The notes below the pieces were generated by a model that saw nothing but the letters and a program-made list of their open reading frames with translations, was not told the origin of the DNA and did not search any database. Both the position numbers and the translations under genes were made by a program. 64,000 bases of DNA, taken from Clostridia bacterium (lineage in GTDB: Bacteria > Bacillota > Clostridia > Oscillospirales > CAG-272). The DNA lies in assembly GCA_017540175.1 (NCBI GenBank), contig JAFYBN010000034.1, positions 1-64,000 of the forward strand, in the 5' to 3' direction. Position 1 is the stretch's first letter. Each line of letters begins with the position of its first letter. This document shows positions 9,586 through 17,265 of the stretch, piece by piece.

Positions 9586-11085
9586 TCAGCCGACGGGCTC
9601 GTTCAGCTTTTCGATGAATTTCTCAAGCGATTTGTTCGCGACCTTGACCCCTCTCGCAATGACGGACGAGACGGTCGAGGAGTCCTTCATGCCCATCATG
9701 TTCGAGAAGGAGCTGCCCCAGTTGAAGACGATGCCGAGGTCGAAGTTCCGCGTCGCCATGATCAGGGCGATCATCGGCTCGGACTCCACGTCGCGGGTGG
9801 ACTTGCCGATCAGGGTCTGATCGTAGTAGGCGGGCGTCAGGGTGTAGACCGAAAGGTGCGCCATCGCCTCGGTGATGTCGCCGATCTTCGCTCTGTCCTG
9901 AACGGTGGTGGGAATCGCGTAGGCGGTCAGGTTCGAGAAGCTGTAGCTGGAATAATACCGATCCTGTTGCTCGTTTTCCTTCGGAGCGGGGATGATGCCG
10001 AAATCGGTGTCCGCCTCGCGGTACAGGGTCACGTTGCGCATGCCGGCGTAGTAGAACAGCGCCTTGCCGGTCGCGAACTGATTTTCACGGGTGTTGAGCT
10101 GGAAGGAGCCGCCGCCGGTGACGGTGGATTTCGTGCCCATGTTCGTGAAATCGCCCTGCTGGGTATCGATGACCCGCATGAGCGCGGTGATCTCGTTCTC
10201 ACCGTTGTAGGTGAAGTAGGGCAGATCGTTCTCGTCCTTCTCGCAGATGCGGTAGCCGAAGCACGACCACAGCGCCACGGTGTTGTAATCCTCGGTGACG
10301 AAGCCGTAGACGTCGTCCGCGGTCCACTTGCCGTTGCCGTCCTCGTCGAGCGTCGCGGCCTTCGCCATCTCGTTGTGCTTGTCAAGCGTCCACTTGCCGC
10401 TGTCCACAAGCTCGTACGGATCCTCGAGCCCGAGGTTCTGGATGAGCTGCTTGTTGAAGAGGTAGCACCAGGTGCCGTAGTTGTCCATGACGGAAATGTC
10501 GCCCGTCATCAGATAGGAGCCTTTGCCGATGGAGAGGTCCTTGTAGAGCCCCTGATCCCACCACGCGTTTTCGGGGTGGATGGTCTCGACCGTGTTGAAA
10601 TCGAGGATGTAGTGCTGGGGAACGAGATTCGCCAGAGCGTCCAGCCCGTCGGTGAAGATGTCGTAGTCGTCCGCCATCGCGACGATGGAGGTCTTGACGG
10701 TATTCGCGACGCCGTCGACCGGCACTTCGGTGATCTTGATGTTCATGACGTCCTCGAGCACCGTGTTGCGGTTGAATACGGAGTCGTTGATCGTCTCTCC
10801 CGTGATCCCCTCGGAGAAGACGTCGAAGGTCTTCCAGTCGCCGGACGCGCGGTCGGCGATGCGGAACTCATAACCGGAGTAATCGCGGTCCTCGTACTGG
10901 AGCTTCGCGACCTCGAGGCTCATTTCCGGTTCTTCTTCTTCCGGCTCGGCTGCGGGTGCGGCGTCGGCGGGCGTCGTTTCGGTCGAGCCCTTGTCGCTGT
11001 TCTCCCCCGTCTCGGAGCACGAGGCGAAGAGCGGCAGCGGCAGCAGCAGAAGAAGGGCGAGGAGGAGGCTGCATGTTCTTCTCAT
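9586..11085 (-). CDS. Extracellular solute-binding lipoprotein (ABC sugar type)
   Basis: A 499-residue lipoprotein with the lipobox PLFASC (Cys23), an acidic Glu/Pro/Ala linker (residues about 25-55), and a binding-protein fold resembling its convergent neighbour (shared pattern of a VFNRNTVLEDVMNI-like segment near the start and a YYSSYSFSNLTAY-like segment later). It is probably a paralogue with another ligand. No permease gene is adjacent. Transcription starts at a consensus promoter; a purine-rich AAAGGA precedes the ATG. An ABC system partly encoded elsewhere is the simplest reading. Confidence 0.82.
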   Translation of the reverse strand: MRRTCSLLLALLLLLPLPLFASCSETGENSDKGSTETTPADAAPAAEPEEEEPEMSLEVAKLQYEDRDYSGYEFRIADRASGDWKTFDVFSEGITGETINDSVFNRNTVLEDVMNIKITEVPVDGVANTVKTSIVAMADDYDIFTDGLDALANLVPQHYILDFNTVETIHPENAWWDQGLYKDLSIGKGSYLMTGDISVMDNYGTWCYLFNKQLIQNLGLEDPYELVDSGKWTLDKHNEMAKAATLDEDGNGKWTADDVYGFVTEDYNTVALWSCFGYRICEKDENDLPYFTYNGENEITALMRVIDTQQGDFTNMGTKSTVTGGGSFQLNTRENQFATGKALFYYAGMRNVTLYREADTDFGIIPAPKENEQQDRYYSSYSFSNLTAYAIPTTVQDRAKIGDITEAMAHLSVYTLTPAYYDQTLIGKSTRDVESEPMIALIMATRNFDLGIVFNWGSSFSNMMGMKDSSTVSSVIARGVKVANKSLEKFIEKLNEPVG

Positions 11086-11137
11086 GTCGTTTGTTTCCTT
11101 TCGGTGAATTTTTCATAAGTCCTTGTTCGGATGCTTC

Positions 11138-11166
11138 ATTATATCATTGCGTCGCCGCCTTGTCAA
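11138..11166 (-). promoter_or_regulatory. Consensus sigma-A promoter for the second binding lipoprotein
   Basis: Minus strand TTGACA-N17-TATAAT, a perfect match to both hexamers, 52 bases before the start codon. Confidence 0.88.
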
Positions 11167-11237
11167 GCCGGACGGGTGAAAAGCGGCACGCAGCCTTCCC
11201 GGTTTTTCTGCTTGCGGGGCAGTTTCCGGTGCGCTTT

Positions 11238-11999
11238 TCAGGCGAGATTCTCCCGCATGAACCGGAGCGCCGCGTCGGATGCGGTTTTCCAGTCCTCTCC
11301 CCAGAAGCCGTGCCCCGCGCCGGGGATCCTCAGAAGCCGCGCGTCGGGGAAGGTCTTCTCCGCCCGCTCGGAATACGAGATCGGCACGAGGGTGTCCGCC
11401 GTGCCGTGGATCAAGAGGACCGGGCGCGTGAAAGCGGGCAGGCGGTCGTAAATATCGAACGAGAGGGCGTCCCGGTGGTAAATGGCGCCGAGCGTCATGC
11501 CCATGACGTCCATCCGCTCCGGGATCGCCGAGGGATCGGGCGCGCGCTTCTTGCTGTCGTCCTGCAGAACGTAGGCAGGGAAGAGCGCGACGAGGGCGCG
11601 CACGTCCTCCGGCCGCGCCGCGGCGGCATAGGACGAGACGAAGCCGCCCTGGCTCGCGCCCCAGAGAAAGACGTTCGTCCCGTCGACCTCCGGGCGGGCG
11701 CGGACGCCGTCGAGCACGGAGGAGAGATCGGCGGCCTCGGTGAGCACGGACATCTCGAGCGGCGTGCCGTCGCTGCGGGAGGCGTTCCCGCCCCCGCAGA
11801 AATCAAAGGAGCAGGCGAAAAAGCCGTTTTCCGCGAAGAACCGCGCGTCGCATTCGAGTCCTCTGCCGTCCCCGCCGTAGCCGTGGGACAGGATCACCGC
11901 GGGCAGCGGCGCATGCGCGTCCGCCGGAACATACAGATCTCCGACGATCGTTTTTCCTTCACGGGAGAAAAGAATGGTCTCGGTTTTGATCTCAGACAT
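11238..11999 (-). CDS. Alpha/beta hydrolase, dienelactone-hydrolase/esterase type
   Basis: A 253-residue cytoplasmic hydrolase. The catalytic triad is visible: Ser116 in the nucleophile elbow GASQGG, Asp202 in HGTADTLVP and His230 in GAGHGF; the oxyanion region is SHGYGG near residue 39. Carboxylester substrates, such as acylated sugars, are typical of the family. The start has AAGGAGG. It is the last gene of a three-gene operon, 23 bases after the ceramidase-like gene, so removal of an acyl group from a lipid or glycan product is plausible (inference). Confidence 0.82.
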   Translation of the reverse strand: MSEIKTETILFSREGKTIVGDLYVPADAHAPLPAVILSHGYGGDGRGLECDARFFAENGFFACSFDFCGGGNASRSDGTPLEMSVLTEAADLSSVLDGVRARPEVDGTNVFLWGASQGGFVSSYAAAARPEDVRALVALFPAYVLQDDSKKRAPDPSAIPERMDVMGMTLGAIYHRDALSFDIYDRLPAFTRPVLLIHGTADTLVPISYSERAEKTFPDARLLRIPGAGHGFWGEDWKTASDAALRFMRENLA

Positions 12000-12022
12000 G
12001 GGAGTCCTCCTTGTTGTCGTTT

Positions 12023-13423
12023 TTACTCTTGGGAAAGCCGCGCGCTCTTCAAGAGATCTTCGAGGGCGCCTGCCAGCGCACCGGCGCAGCCGATCCCCAC
12101 GGAATTGGTCTCCTCGTAGTGACGGCTCCCGTCCTCCGGTTCCGCGGCGTTCAGATAGGGGGCGGTTTCGTCGACCAGATAATCCGACGGGGGCACGATG
12201 TAGCCGAGCTCGTCGTCCGCCAGTCCGATCGGTATGAAATCCGTGATCCCCGCGCGGCTCAGAATGCTTTGAAGCGGCTCGGGATCGGATGCCCCGGGAT
12301 TTGACGGATTCTCCCGCCCACCGCCTGTAATGAGCTCCGGAAAGATCTCTCCGGGGAGGAGCAGCAGGGAAGCGTCCCCGAGCCGGACGAGGGAGAGGCG
12401 CGATTTGAGCGCGTACTCCGTTGCGCCGGACCCGCTCATGGCCTCGTTGCCGAGGATCCCGAGGAACTTGTAATAGAGAAAGACCGTGTTGTCGAGCGGA
12501 ACGGTGAAGCTGACCGTGTGATCCGAGAGCCCGGGTTCCAGCTCCCGCTCCGGCGCGCCGGACAGCGCGGCTGCGGCGAGCTTTTCTCCCGTGACGAGCA
12601 GGTTTTCCTCCGCGTCAAAGGGAGAGACAAATTCCTTCGTCATGATCAGCCCGCCGACGGCTCCGGCGAAAAAGAGCGCGCGGTCCCCGGTCCTCTCCGC
12701 GATCAGATCGCACAGCACGCCCGGGTAATCCCGGCTCACGCGCGTGTTGGCGCCTCTGAGGGATTCCGCGTGCGCCCCGTAGGACACCAGCCGGATGCCG
12801 GGGCCGCCGTCGTCCGGCGCGAAGCGGAGCAGGTGCAGCGCGGTGTCGTAGATCTGCGGGTCGCGCGAATCGCGCTGAAGCTCCTCGGTCGCGGCGTCCG
12901 AGCGGTACAGCCTGCCCGTTTTCCGGTCCGCGAGCGCTTCCCGCGCGGCGGACACGCAGGCGGCGTGAAGATTTTCCATGAAGAGCGGGTTTTTGCCGTC
13001 CATACCGACGGGACCCCACAGCCCGAGTGTGTCGAGCCCGGCGTGGGTGTGGGTCGCGGCGACGTGGACCGCGGCGGCTTCGTTTCCGAGAAGCGGTTTG
13101 ATCTCATCCCGGATCGCGACGACCGTATCGGAGCCGAGCCCCACGCAGTCCACGGATAAGATGAGAACGCCGTCCCCGCCCGCGTCGAGCCAGAGGGCGC
13201 GGACCTCTTGCAGGTCGCGGATGCCGGTGATTTCCCAGCCGTTGTGGTATCCCGCGATGTAAAGGGGCTCCTGTGTCTCGGGAACCGGGATCGCGGCGCA
13301 CCCGAAGCCCGCGCGCCACACGGCTTCGCGCGGCGTCTCCGGCGGCTCAGCCTTCCCGCAGCCCGGCACGAGACATAGCAGGACGAGGGATGCGGCGAGA
13401 AGACGTTTTGACGTTCTGTTCAT
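12023..13423 (-). CDS. Neutral/alkaline-ceramidase-like lipoprotein
   Basis: A 466-residue lipoprotein: the signal peptide ends in LVPGC with Cys22 as lipidation site. The mature part starts with a FGCAAIPV...YIAGYHNG segment and contains HVAATHTHAG (about residue 120), like the zinc-binding ATHTHSG motif of neutral ceramidases. It is shorter than classic ceramidases (about 650 residues or more) and lacks their C-terminal domain, matching the smaller bacterial group usually annotated as neutral/alkaline non-lysosomal ceramidase. The start overlaps the upstream gene's stop as ATGA, implying translational coupling; GGAGG lies just upstream. The substrate may not be ceramide. Confidence 0.72.
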   Translation of the reverse strand: MNRTSKRLLAASLVLLCLVPGCGKAEPPETPREAVWRAGFGCAAIPVPETQEPLYIAGYHNGWEITGIRDLQEVRALWLDAGGDGVLILSVDCVGLGSDTVVAIRDEIKPLLGNEAAAVHVAATHTHAGLDTLGLWGPVGMDGKNPLFMENLHAACVSAAREALADRKTGRLYRSDAATEELQRDSRDPQIYDTALHLLRFAPDDGGPGIRLVSYGAHAESLRGANTRVSRDYPGVLCDLIAERTGDRALFFAGAVGGLIMTKEFVSPFDAEENLLVTGEKLAAAALSGAPERELEPGLSDHTVSFTVPLDNTVFLYYKFLGILGNEAMSGSGATEYALKSRLSLVRLGDASLLLLPGEIFPELITGGGRENPSNPGASDPEPLQSILSRAGITDFIPIGLADDELGYIVPPSDYLVDETAPYLNAAEPEDGSRHYEETNSVGIGCAGALAGALEDLLKSARLSQE

Positions 13424-13932
13424 AGGAAGATGACCTCCTCTCCCGCCGAAGCGGCGAGCGAAAACGCTCCGGACTTGAGGTATCCGGCAAGCGAACGGAC
13501 GACCGAGCCGAAACGGATGTCGTTGACCTTCGCTGTCCATAGCATAAGCAGAAAAGCGGTTATCAGAAAAATCAATAGCAAAATGACGCCCAAAACCCTG
13601 AGCAGCGTCCGCGTGGGCTGTTTTGCGCCTTTGGCGCGCGAGAAGAGCAGAAAAAACGCGAGCCAGCCGGCAAAGAGCGGCGGCAGGGGCCAAAAGAGAT
13701 TCGGCACGACCTTCGCCCTCTTCAGCGCCCCGAAGATGTCCGCGAGCGCGGCGGCGGTCCCGTCCCCCGGGAAGAGCTTTTCGCCGAGAAAGCCGAGCAG
13801 CGGTCCGAGCCTGCGCAGAAGGAAGATCACGGCGGCGCAGAAGACTGCCTCGGAGATCAGCGTAAAGGCGGCGGCGCGCGCCGGAAGGTACGGCGCGGCG
13901 CGGGGAGATGAACGGCTGCTCTCATCCTTCAT
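13420..13932 (-). CDS. Small membrane protein of unknown function, three TM segments
   Basis: A 170-residue protein with three hydrophobic segments (residues about 18-40, 75-98, 105-132) separated by basic stretches. I do not recognise a family. The C-terminal 30 residues (a VNDIRFGSVVRSL-like segment) are probably extracytoplasmic or cytoplasmic amphipathic sequence. It starts at an ATG with AAGGAG and is the first gene of the operon with the ceramidase-like lipoprotein, whose ATG overlaps its stop by four bases. Context suggests a membrane partner or assembly factor for that lipoprotein (inference). Confidence 0.65.
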   Translation of the reverse strand: MKDESSRSSPRAAPYLPARAAAFTLISEAVFCAAVIFLLRRLGPLLGFLGEKLFPGDGTAAALADIFGALKRAKVVPNLFWPLPPLFAGWLAFFLLFSRAKGAKQPTRTLLRVLGVILLLIFLITAFLLMLWTAKVNDIRFGSVVRSLAGYLKSGAFSLAASAGEEVIFL

Positions 13933-13962
13933 GGGACCTCTCCTTTCGTGCGTTCTGTTTCC

Positions 13963-13990
13963 ATTATAACCGATTTTCGGAAAAAATCAA
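13963..13990 (-). promoter_or_regulatory. Sigma-A promoter of the membrane protein/ceramidase-like operon
   Basis: Minus strand TTGATT-N16-TATAAT, 30 bases upstream of the first gene. Confidence 0.7.
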
Positions 13991-14058
13991 GTTCTCCCGC
14001 GCCGCGCGTGAAAATTTGTCGTATTAGAAAAAACTTATAGCAAAATTTGCGTCCTCCA

Positions 14059-14087
14059 TTGACAAACGGGGGAAAAAGCGTTAGAAT
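14059..14087 (+). promoter_or_regulatory. Sigma-A promoter of tdh-kbl
   Basis: TTGACA-N17-TAGAAT, 54 bases upstream of the tdh ATG. Confidence 0.8.
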
Positions 14088-14141
14088 GGAGGAAAGCGAA
14101 CACCGAATTCAGCTTAACCGGACGAACAGGAGAGAATCGAT

Positions 14142-15182
14142 ATGAAAGAATGGATGGACGCCATCGTCAAGCCCGCCGCCGGTCCCGGACTGGAGCTGCG
14201 GCAGGTCCCCGTACCCATCCCCGAAGCGGGGGAAGTGCTCATCAAGATCCACAAAACCGCGATCTGCGGCACGGATGTGCATATTTTCAACTGGGACCCC
14301 TGGGCGGCCCAGCACATCACGCATCCCCCGATGACCATCGGGCATGAGTACGTCGGCGAGGTTGCCGCGCTCGGCGCGGGCGTGACCGGGCTTGAGATCG
14401 GTCAGCGCGTGTCCGGCGAGGGACATATCACCTGCGGCCGCTGCCGCAACTGCCACACCGGCAATATCCAGTGGTGCCACGATACGAAGGGCGTGGGCGT
14501 GGACCGGGACGGCGCGTTCGCGGAATACGTCTGCATTCCGTCGACGAACGTCATCATCATCGATCCGAGCCTCCCCGAAGACGTGGTCGCGTTCTTCGAC
14601 GCGGTCGGCAACGCCACCCACACCGCCCTGATGTGGAATCTCGTCGGCGAGGACGTGCTCATCACGGGCGCTGGTCCGATCGGCATCATCGCGGCGGGCA
14701 TCTGCAAATACGCGGGCGCGCGCCGGGTCATCATCACCGATATGAACGACTACCGCCTCGGCCTCGCGAAGAAGATGGGCGCGGACGCCGCGGTCAACAT
14801 CGGACGGGAAGACCTCGAGACCGTCATGAAGGAACAGGGGCTGACCGAGGGCTTCGACGTGGGGCTCGAGATGTCCGGGAGCGCGCAGGCATTCCGTCAG
14901 ATGTGCACGGTCATGCGCAACGGCGGCAAGATCTCCCTGCTCGGCCTTGGAAAGGCGAACGTCGAGGTCGACATGAACAGCATCATCTGCAAGGGTCTGA
15001 CCCTGCAGGGCATTTACGGCAGAAAGATGGACAACTGGCACCAGATGAGCTACATGGTGCAGGGCGGGCTCGACCTCACCCCGGTCATCACCCACCGCTT
15101 CCGCTATACGGACTTTGAAAAGGGATTTGAAGCCATGAACAGCGGCAATTCCGGCAAGGTCATCCTCGACTGGACGAAATAA
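14142..15182 (+). CDS. tdh: L-threonine 3-dehydrogenase
   Basis: A 346-residue zinc-dependent medium-chain dehydrogenase that oxidises L-threonine to 2-amino-3-ketobutyrate with NAD+. The catalytic zinc residues lie in AICGTDVHIF and TIGHEYVG; the structural zinc is held by four cysteines in CGRCRNCHTGNIQWC (about residues 97-111). The Rossmann motif is GAGPIGIIAAG (about 178). Length and WDPWAAQHI sequence fit Tdh closely. The kbl gene follows 21 bases later, completing the two-step conversion of threonine to glycine and acetyl-CoA. A consensus promoter and GGAGAG precede the start. Confidence 0.95.
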   Translation: MKEWMDAIVKPAAGPGLELRQVPVPIPEAGEVLIKIHKTAICGTDVHIFNWDPWAAQHITHPPMTIGHEYVGEVAALGAGVTGLEIGQRVSGEGHITCGRCRNCHTGNIQWCHDTKGVGVDRDGAFAEYVCIPSTNVIIIDPSLPEDVVAFFDAVGNATHTALMWNLVGEDVLITGAGPIGIIAAGICKYAGARRVIITDMNDYRLGLAKKMGADAAVNIGREDLETVMKEQGLTEGFDVGLEMSGSAQAFRQMCTVMRNGGKISLLGLGKANVEVDMNSIICKGLTLQGIYGRKMDNWHQMSYMVQGGLDLTPVITHRFRYTDFEKGFEAMNSGNSGKVILDWTK

Positions 15183-15203
15183 GAAAGATCGGAGGAGAAA
15201 AAC

Positions 15204-16391
15204 ATGAAATCTGCGATTCTCAGCATCGAAAAGGAACTGGACGCCATCCGCGAAGCGGGGACATGGCGGAATGAACGCGTGATCACCACCCCCCAGCGCT
15301 CCCGCATCAATACGACCGAGCGGGACGCCGTTGTGAACATGTGCGCGAACAACTACCTCGGTCTCTCCGACAACCCGGAGCTGATCGCGGCGGCGAAGGC
15401 GAGCTATGACCGCTGGGGCTTCGGCCTTTCCTCCGTGCGCTTCATCTGCGGCACGCAGGAGATCCACAAGGAGCTTGAAGCAAAGATCGCCCGTTTCGTC
15501 GGAATGGAGGACGCGATCCTCTATTCCTCCTGCTTCGACGCGAACGGGGGGCTTTTCGAGACCCTGCTCGGACCCGACGACGCCATCGTCTCCGACGAGC
15601 TGAACCACGCCTCCATCATCGACGGCGTGCGGCTCTGCAAGGCGAAGCGCTTCCGTTATAAAAACAACGATATGGACGACTTGCGCGCCAAGCTCGCCGA
15701 GGCGCGGGAGGGCGGCGCGAAGAAGATCATGATCGCGACGGACGGCGTCTTCTCGATGGACGGCTACATCGCGAACCTGAAAGGCATCTGCGATCTCGCG
15801 GACGAATTCGACGCGCTCGTCATGGTGGACGACAGCCACGCCGTCGGCTTCATGGGCGAGCACGGGCGCGGCACGCCGGAATACTGCGGCGTCATGGGCC
15901 GCGTGGACATTCTGACCGGCACCTTCGGCAAGGCGATGGGCGGCGCGTCCGGCGGCTACACCGCGGCGTCGAAGCCGATTGTCGAGCTGCTCCGCCAGCG
16001 CAGCCGTCCGTACCTCTTCTCGAATACCCTCGCGCCCGCCATCTGCGCGGCGACGCTCAAGACCATCGAACTGCTCGAGGCGTCCACCGCACTGCGCGAT
16101 AAGGTGCACGAGAACGCCCGGTATTTCCGGGCCGAGATGGAAAAGCTCGGCTTCGATCTTCTCCCCGGCGAGCATCCCATCGTCCCCGTCATGCTGTACG
16201 ATCCCCGCGTCGCGTCGGAATTCGCCCGCCGCATGCTCGAAAAGGGCGTGTACGTCGTCGGCTTCTGCTATCCCGTCGTTCCGAAGGGACGCGACCGCAT
16301 CCGCACCCAGATCTCCGCGGGTCACACGAAGGACGACCTCGATTTCGCCGTGAAGTGCTTCGGCGAGGTCAAGAAGGAAATGGGGCTGTAA
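15204..16391 (+). CDS. kbl: Glycine C-acetyltransferase (2-amino-3-ketobutyrate CoA ligase)
   Basis: A 395-residue PLP enzyme of the alpha-oxoamine synthase family. It cleaves 2-amino-3-ketobutyrate with CoA to glycine and acetyl-CoA. Diagnostic segments are [15 protein letters not shown], the PLP-contacting [11 protein letters not shown] and the Schiff-base lysine in [13 protein letters not shown] (about residue 243). It is co-transcribed with tdh and has GGAGGAG upstream. Their product channel gives glycine and acetyl-CoA for energy or one-carbon metabolism. Confidence 0.96.
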   Translation: MKSAILSIEKELDAIREAGTWRNERVITTPQRSRINTTERDAVVNMCANNYLGLSDNPELIAAAKASYDRWGFGLSSVRFICGTQEIHKELEAKIARFVGMEDAILYSSCFDANGGLFETLLGPDDAIVSDELNHASIIDGVRLCKAKRFRYKNNDMDDLRAKLAEAREGGAKKIMIATDGVFSMDGYIANLKGICDLADEFDALVMVDDSHAVGFMGEHGRGTPEYCGVMGRVDILTGTFGKAMGGASGGYTAASKPIVELLRQRSRPYLFSNTLAPAICAATLKTIELLEASTALRDKVHENARYFRAEMEKLGFDLLPGEHPIVPVMLYDPRVASEFARRMLEKGVYVVGFCYPVVPKGRDRIRTQISAGHTKDDLDFAVKCFGEVKKEMGL

Positions 16392-16475
16392 GCAAAAAAA
16401 GGTCCCGGGCAGGATCATAGGCCGATCCGCGCCGCGGGGCCATGCGATGAACCGTCGGCAAAAGAACAACGGAAC

Positions 16476-16515
16476 AAGAGCCGTTTTCCGGACACTGCGC
16501 CGGAGCGGCTCTTTT
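16476..16515. terminator. Terminator shared by tdh-kbl and the P-II operon
   Basis: Stem AAGAGCCG/CGGCTCTT with an inner CCGG/CCGG pair. The 3' arm runs directly into TTTT, and the symmetric arms also allow function on the minus strand, where the P-II gene ends at 16550. Confidence 0.7.
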
Positions 16516-16549
16516 CGCTGTGTCTGTTTCGCGCGGGAGCGGATACGGG

Positions 16550-16891
16550 TCAGCCCTTGCGGTCCTCCCCGGTCTTCGGGCTGTTCAGACCGACGGCGCG
16601 CTCCACGGGCAGGGAGAACGCGATGCCCTGCCCCGCGCTGTCCAGCCCCGCGGCGTCGTAGAGCGCCTTCAGAACCCGATCCTTGATTTCGGCGGATACA
16701 AGGAGCATGACCATCTCTTTTTCCGGCTGGACGCGGATTTTGAACATTTCCTCGGCTTCGTGGCTCGCCGTGCCCCTGCACTTGAAAATCGTGCCGCCGC
16801 CCGCGCCTGCCTTCCGCGCGGCGGCCATGACGACGTCGGAAAAGCCCGCGTTTACGATGCAGAAGATCGCTTCGTATTGTTGTTCCATCAT
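16550..16891 (-). CDS. P-II family regulator-like protein (second copy)
   Basis: A 113-residue protein with a ferredoxin-like P-II pattern: IVNAGFSDVVMAAARKAGAGGGTIF at the start, then an EAEEMFKIRVQPEKEMVMLLV strand pair and a GQGIAFSLPVERAVGL end. In true P-II proteins these segments bind ATP/ADP and 2-oxoglutarate; here the T-loop region is short and lacks the classic uridylylated Tyr context. It overlaps the preceding P-II-like gene by ATGA. No amtB or glnA is nearby; the operon leader is a DUF1538 membrane protein, so it probably regulates that protein rather than ammonium transport (inference). Confidence 0.8.
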   Translation of the reverse strand: MMEQQYEAIFCIVNAGFSDVVMAAARKAGAGGGTIFKCRGTASHEAEEMFKIRVQPEKEMVMLLVSAEIKDRVLKALYDAAGLDSAGQGIAFSLPVERAVGLNSPKTGEDRKG

Positions 16892-17265
16892 GCTTCCTCC
16901 CCTTCGACGAGCCGGGGCTCGTTGCTCAGAAAACCGTAGCTCAGCTTTCCGATGACGCTGCTGAGCGGCACTGTGAAGGCAATGCCCATTCCGTTATTGA
17001 TGTCGCGGAACCGTTCCTCGAGAGCGGCGAATATGGCGTCGACGCGCTCTGCCTTCACAACGGAGAAAATCACGCTGCGCCGGTTATCCTTCAGCCCGAG
17101 AAACTCGATCAGATCGCTCTGCACCGTTCCGTCCGTGACGAAGGACAGCTGCAGATTTGCCTCGAAGGTTTTGAGAAAATCCGCGAAGAAGGTGCCCTTG
17201 CCCTTGTTGACCACCGTCACCAGCAAAACCAGCCTGCTCGGCGCGATATTGGCGGGATTTTCCAT
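16888..17265 (-). CDS. P-II family regulator-like protein (first copy)
   Basis: A 125-residue divergent P-II-like protein. The first strand is SRLVLLVTVVNKGKG, the middle holds DLIEFLGLKDNRRSVIFSVV, and the end GMGIAFTVPLSSVIG mirrors the GIAFSLPVERAVG end of its neighbour. It is clearly a divergent relative rather than a recent duplicate. Its ATG follows immediately after the TGA of the DUF1538 gene, with GGAGG inside that gene's end. Sequential coupling (17266, then ATGA overlap at 16888-16891) implies equal expression, which would suit a heteromeric regulator. Confidence 0.72.
   Translation of the reverse strand: MENPANIAPSRLVLLVTVVNKGKGTFFADFLKTFEANLQLSFVTDGTVQSDLIEFLGLKDNRRSVIFSVVKAERVDAIFAALEERFRDINNGMGIAFTVPLSSVIGKLSYGFLSNEPRLVEGEEA

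Noticed and set aside
14109..16781. An 890-codon open frame antisense to tdh and kbl
   Set aside because: It spans two unmistakable enzyme genes and their promoter side; it is a GC-bias shadow.
16550..17265. Reading the two P-II genes as classic nitrogen control (glnB/glnK)
   Set aside because: No amtB, glnA or nif gene is near, and the classic T-loop tyrosine context is absent.
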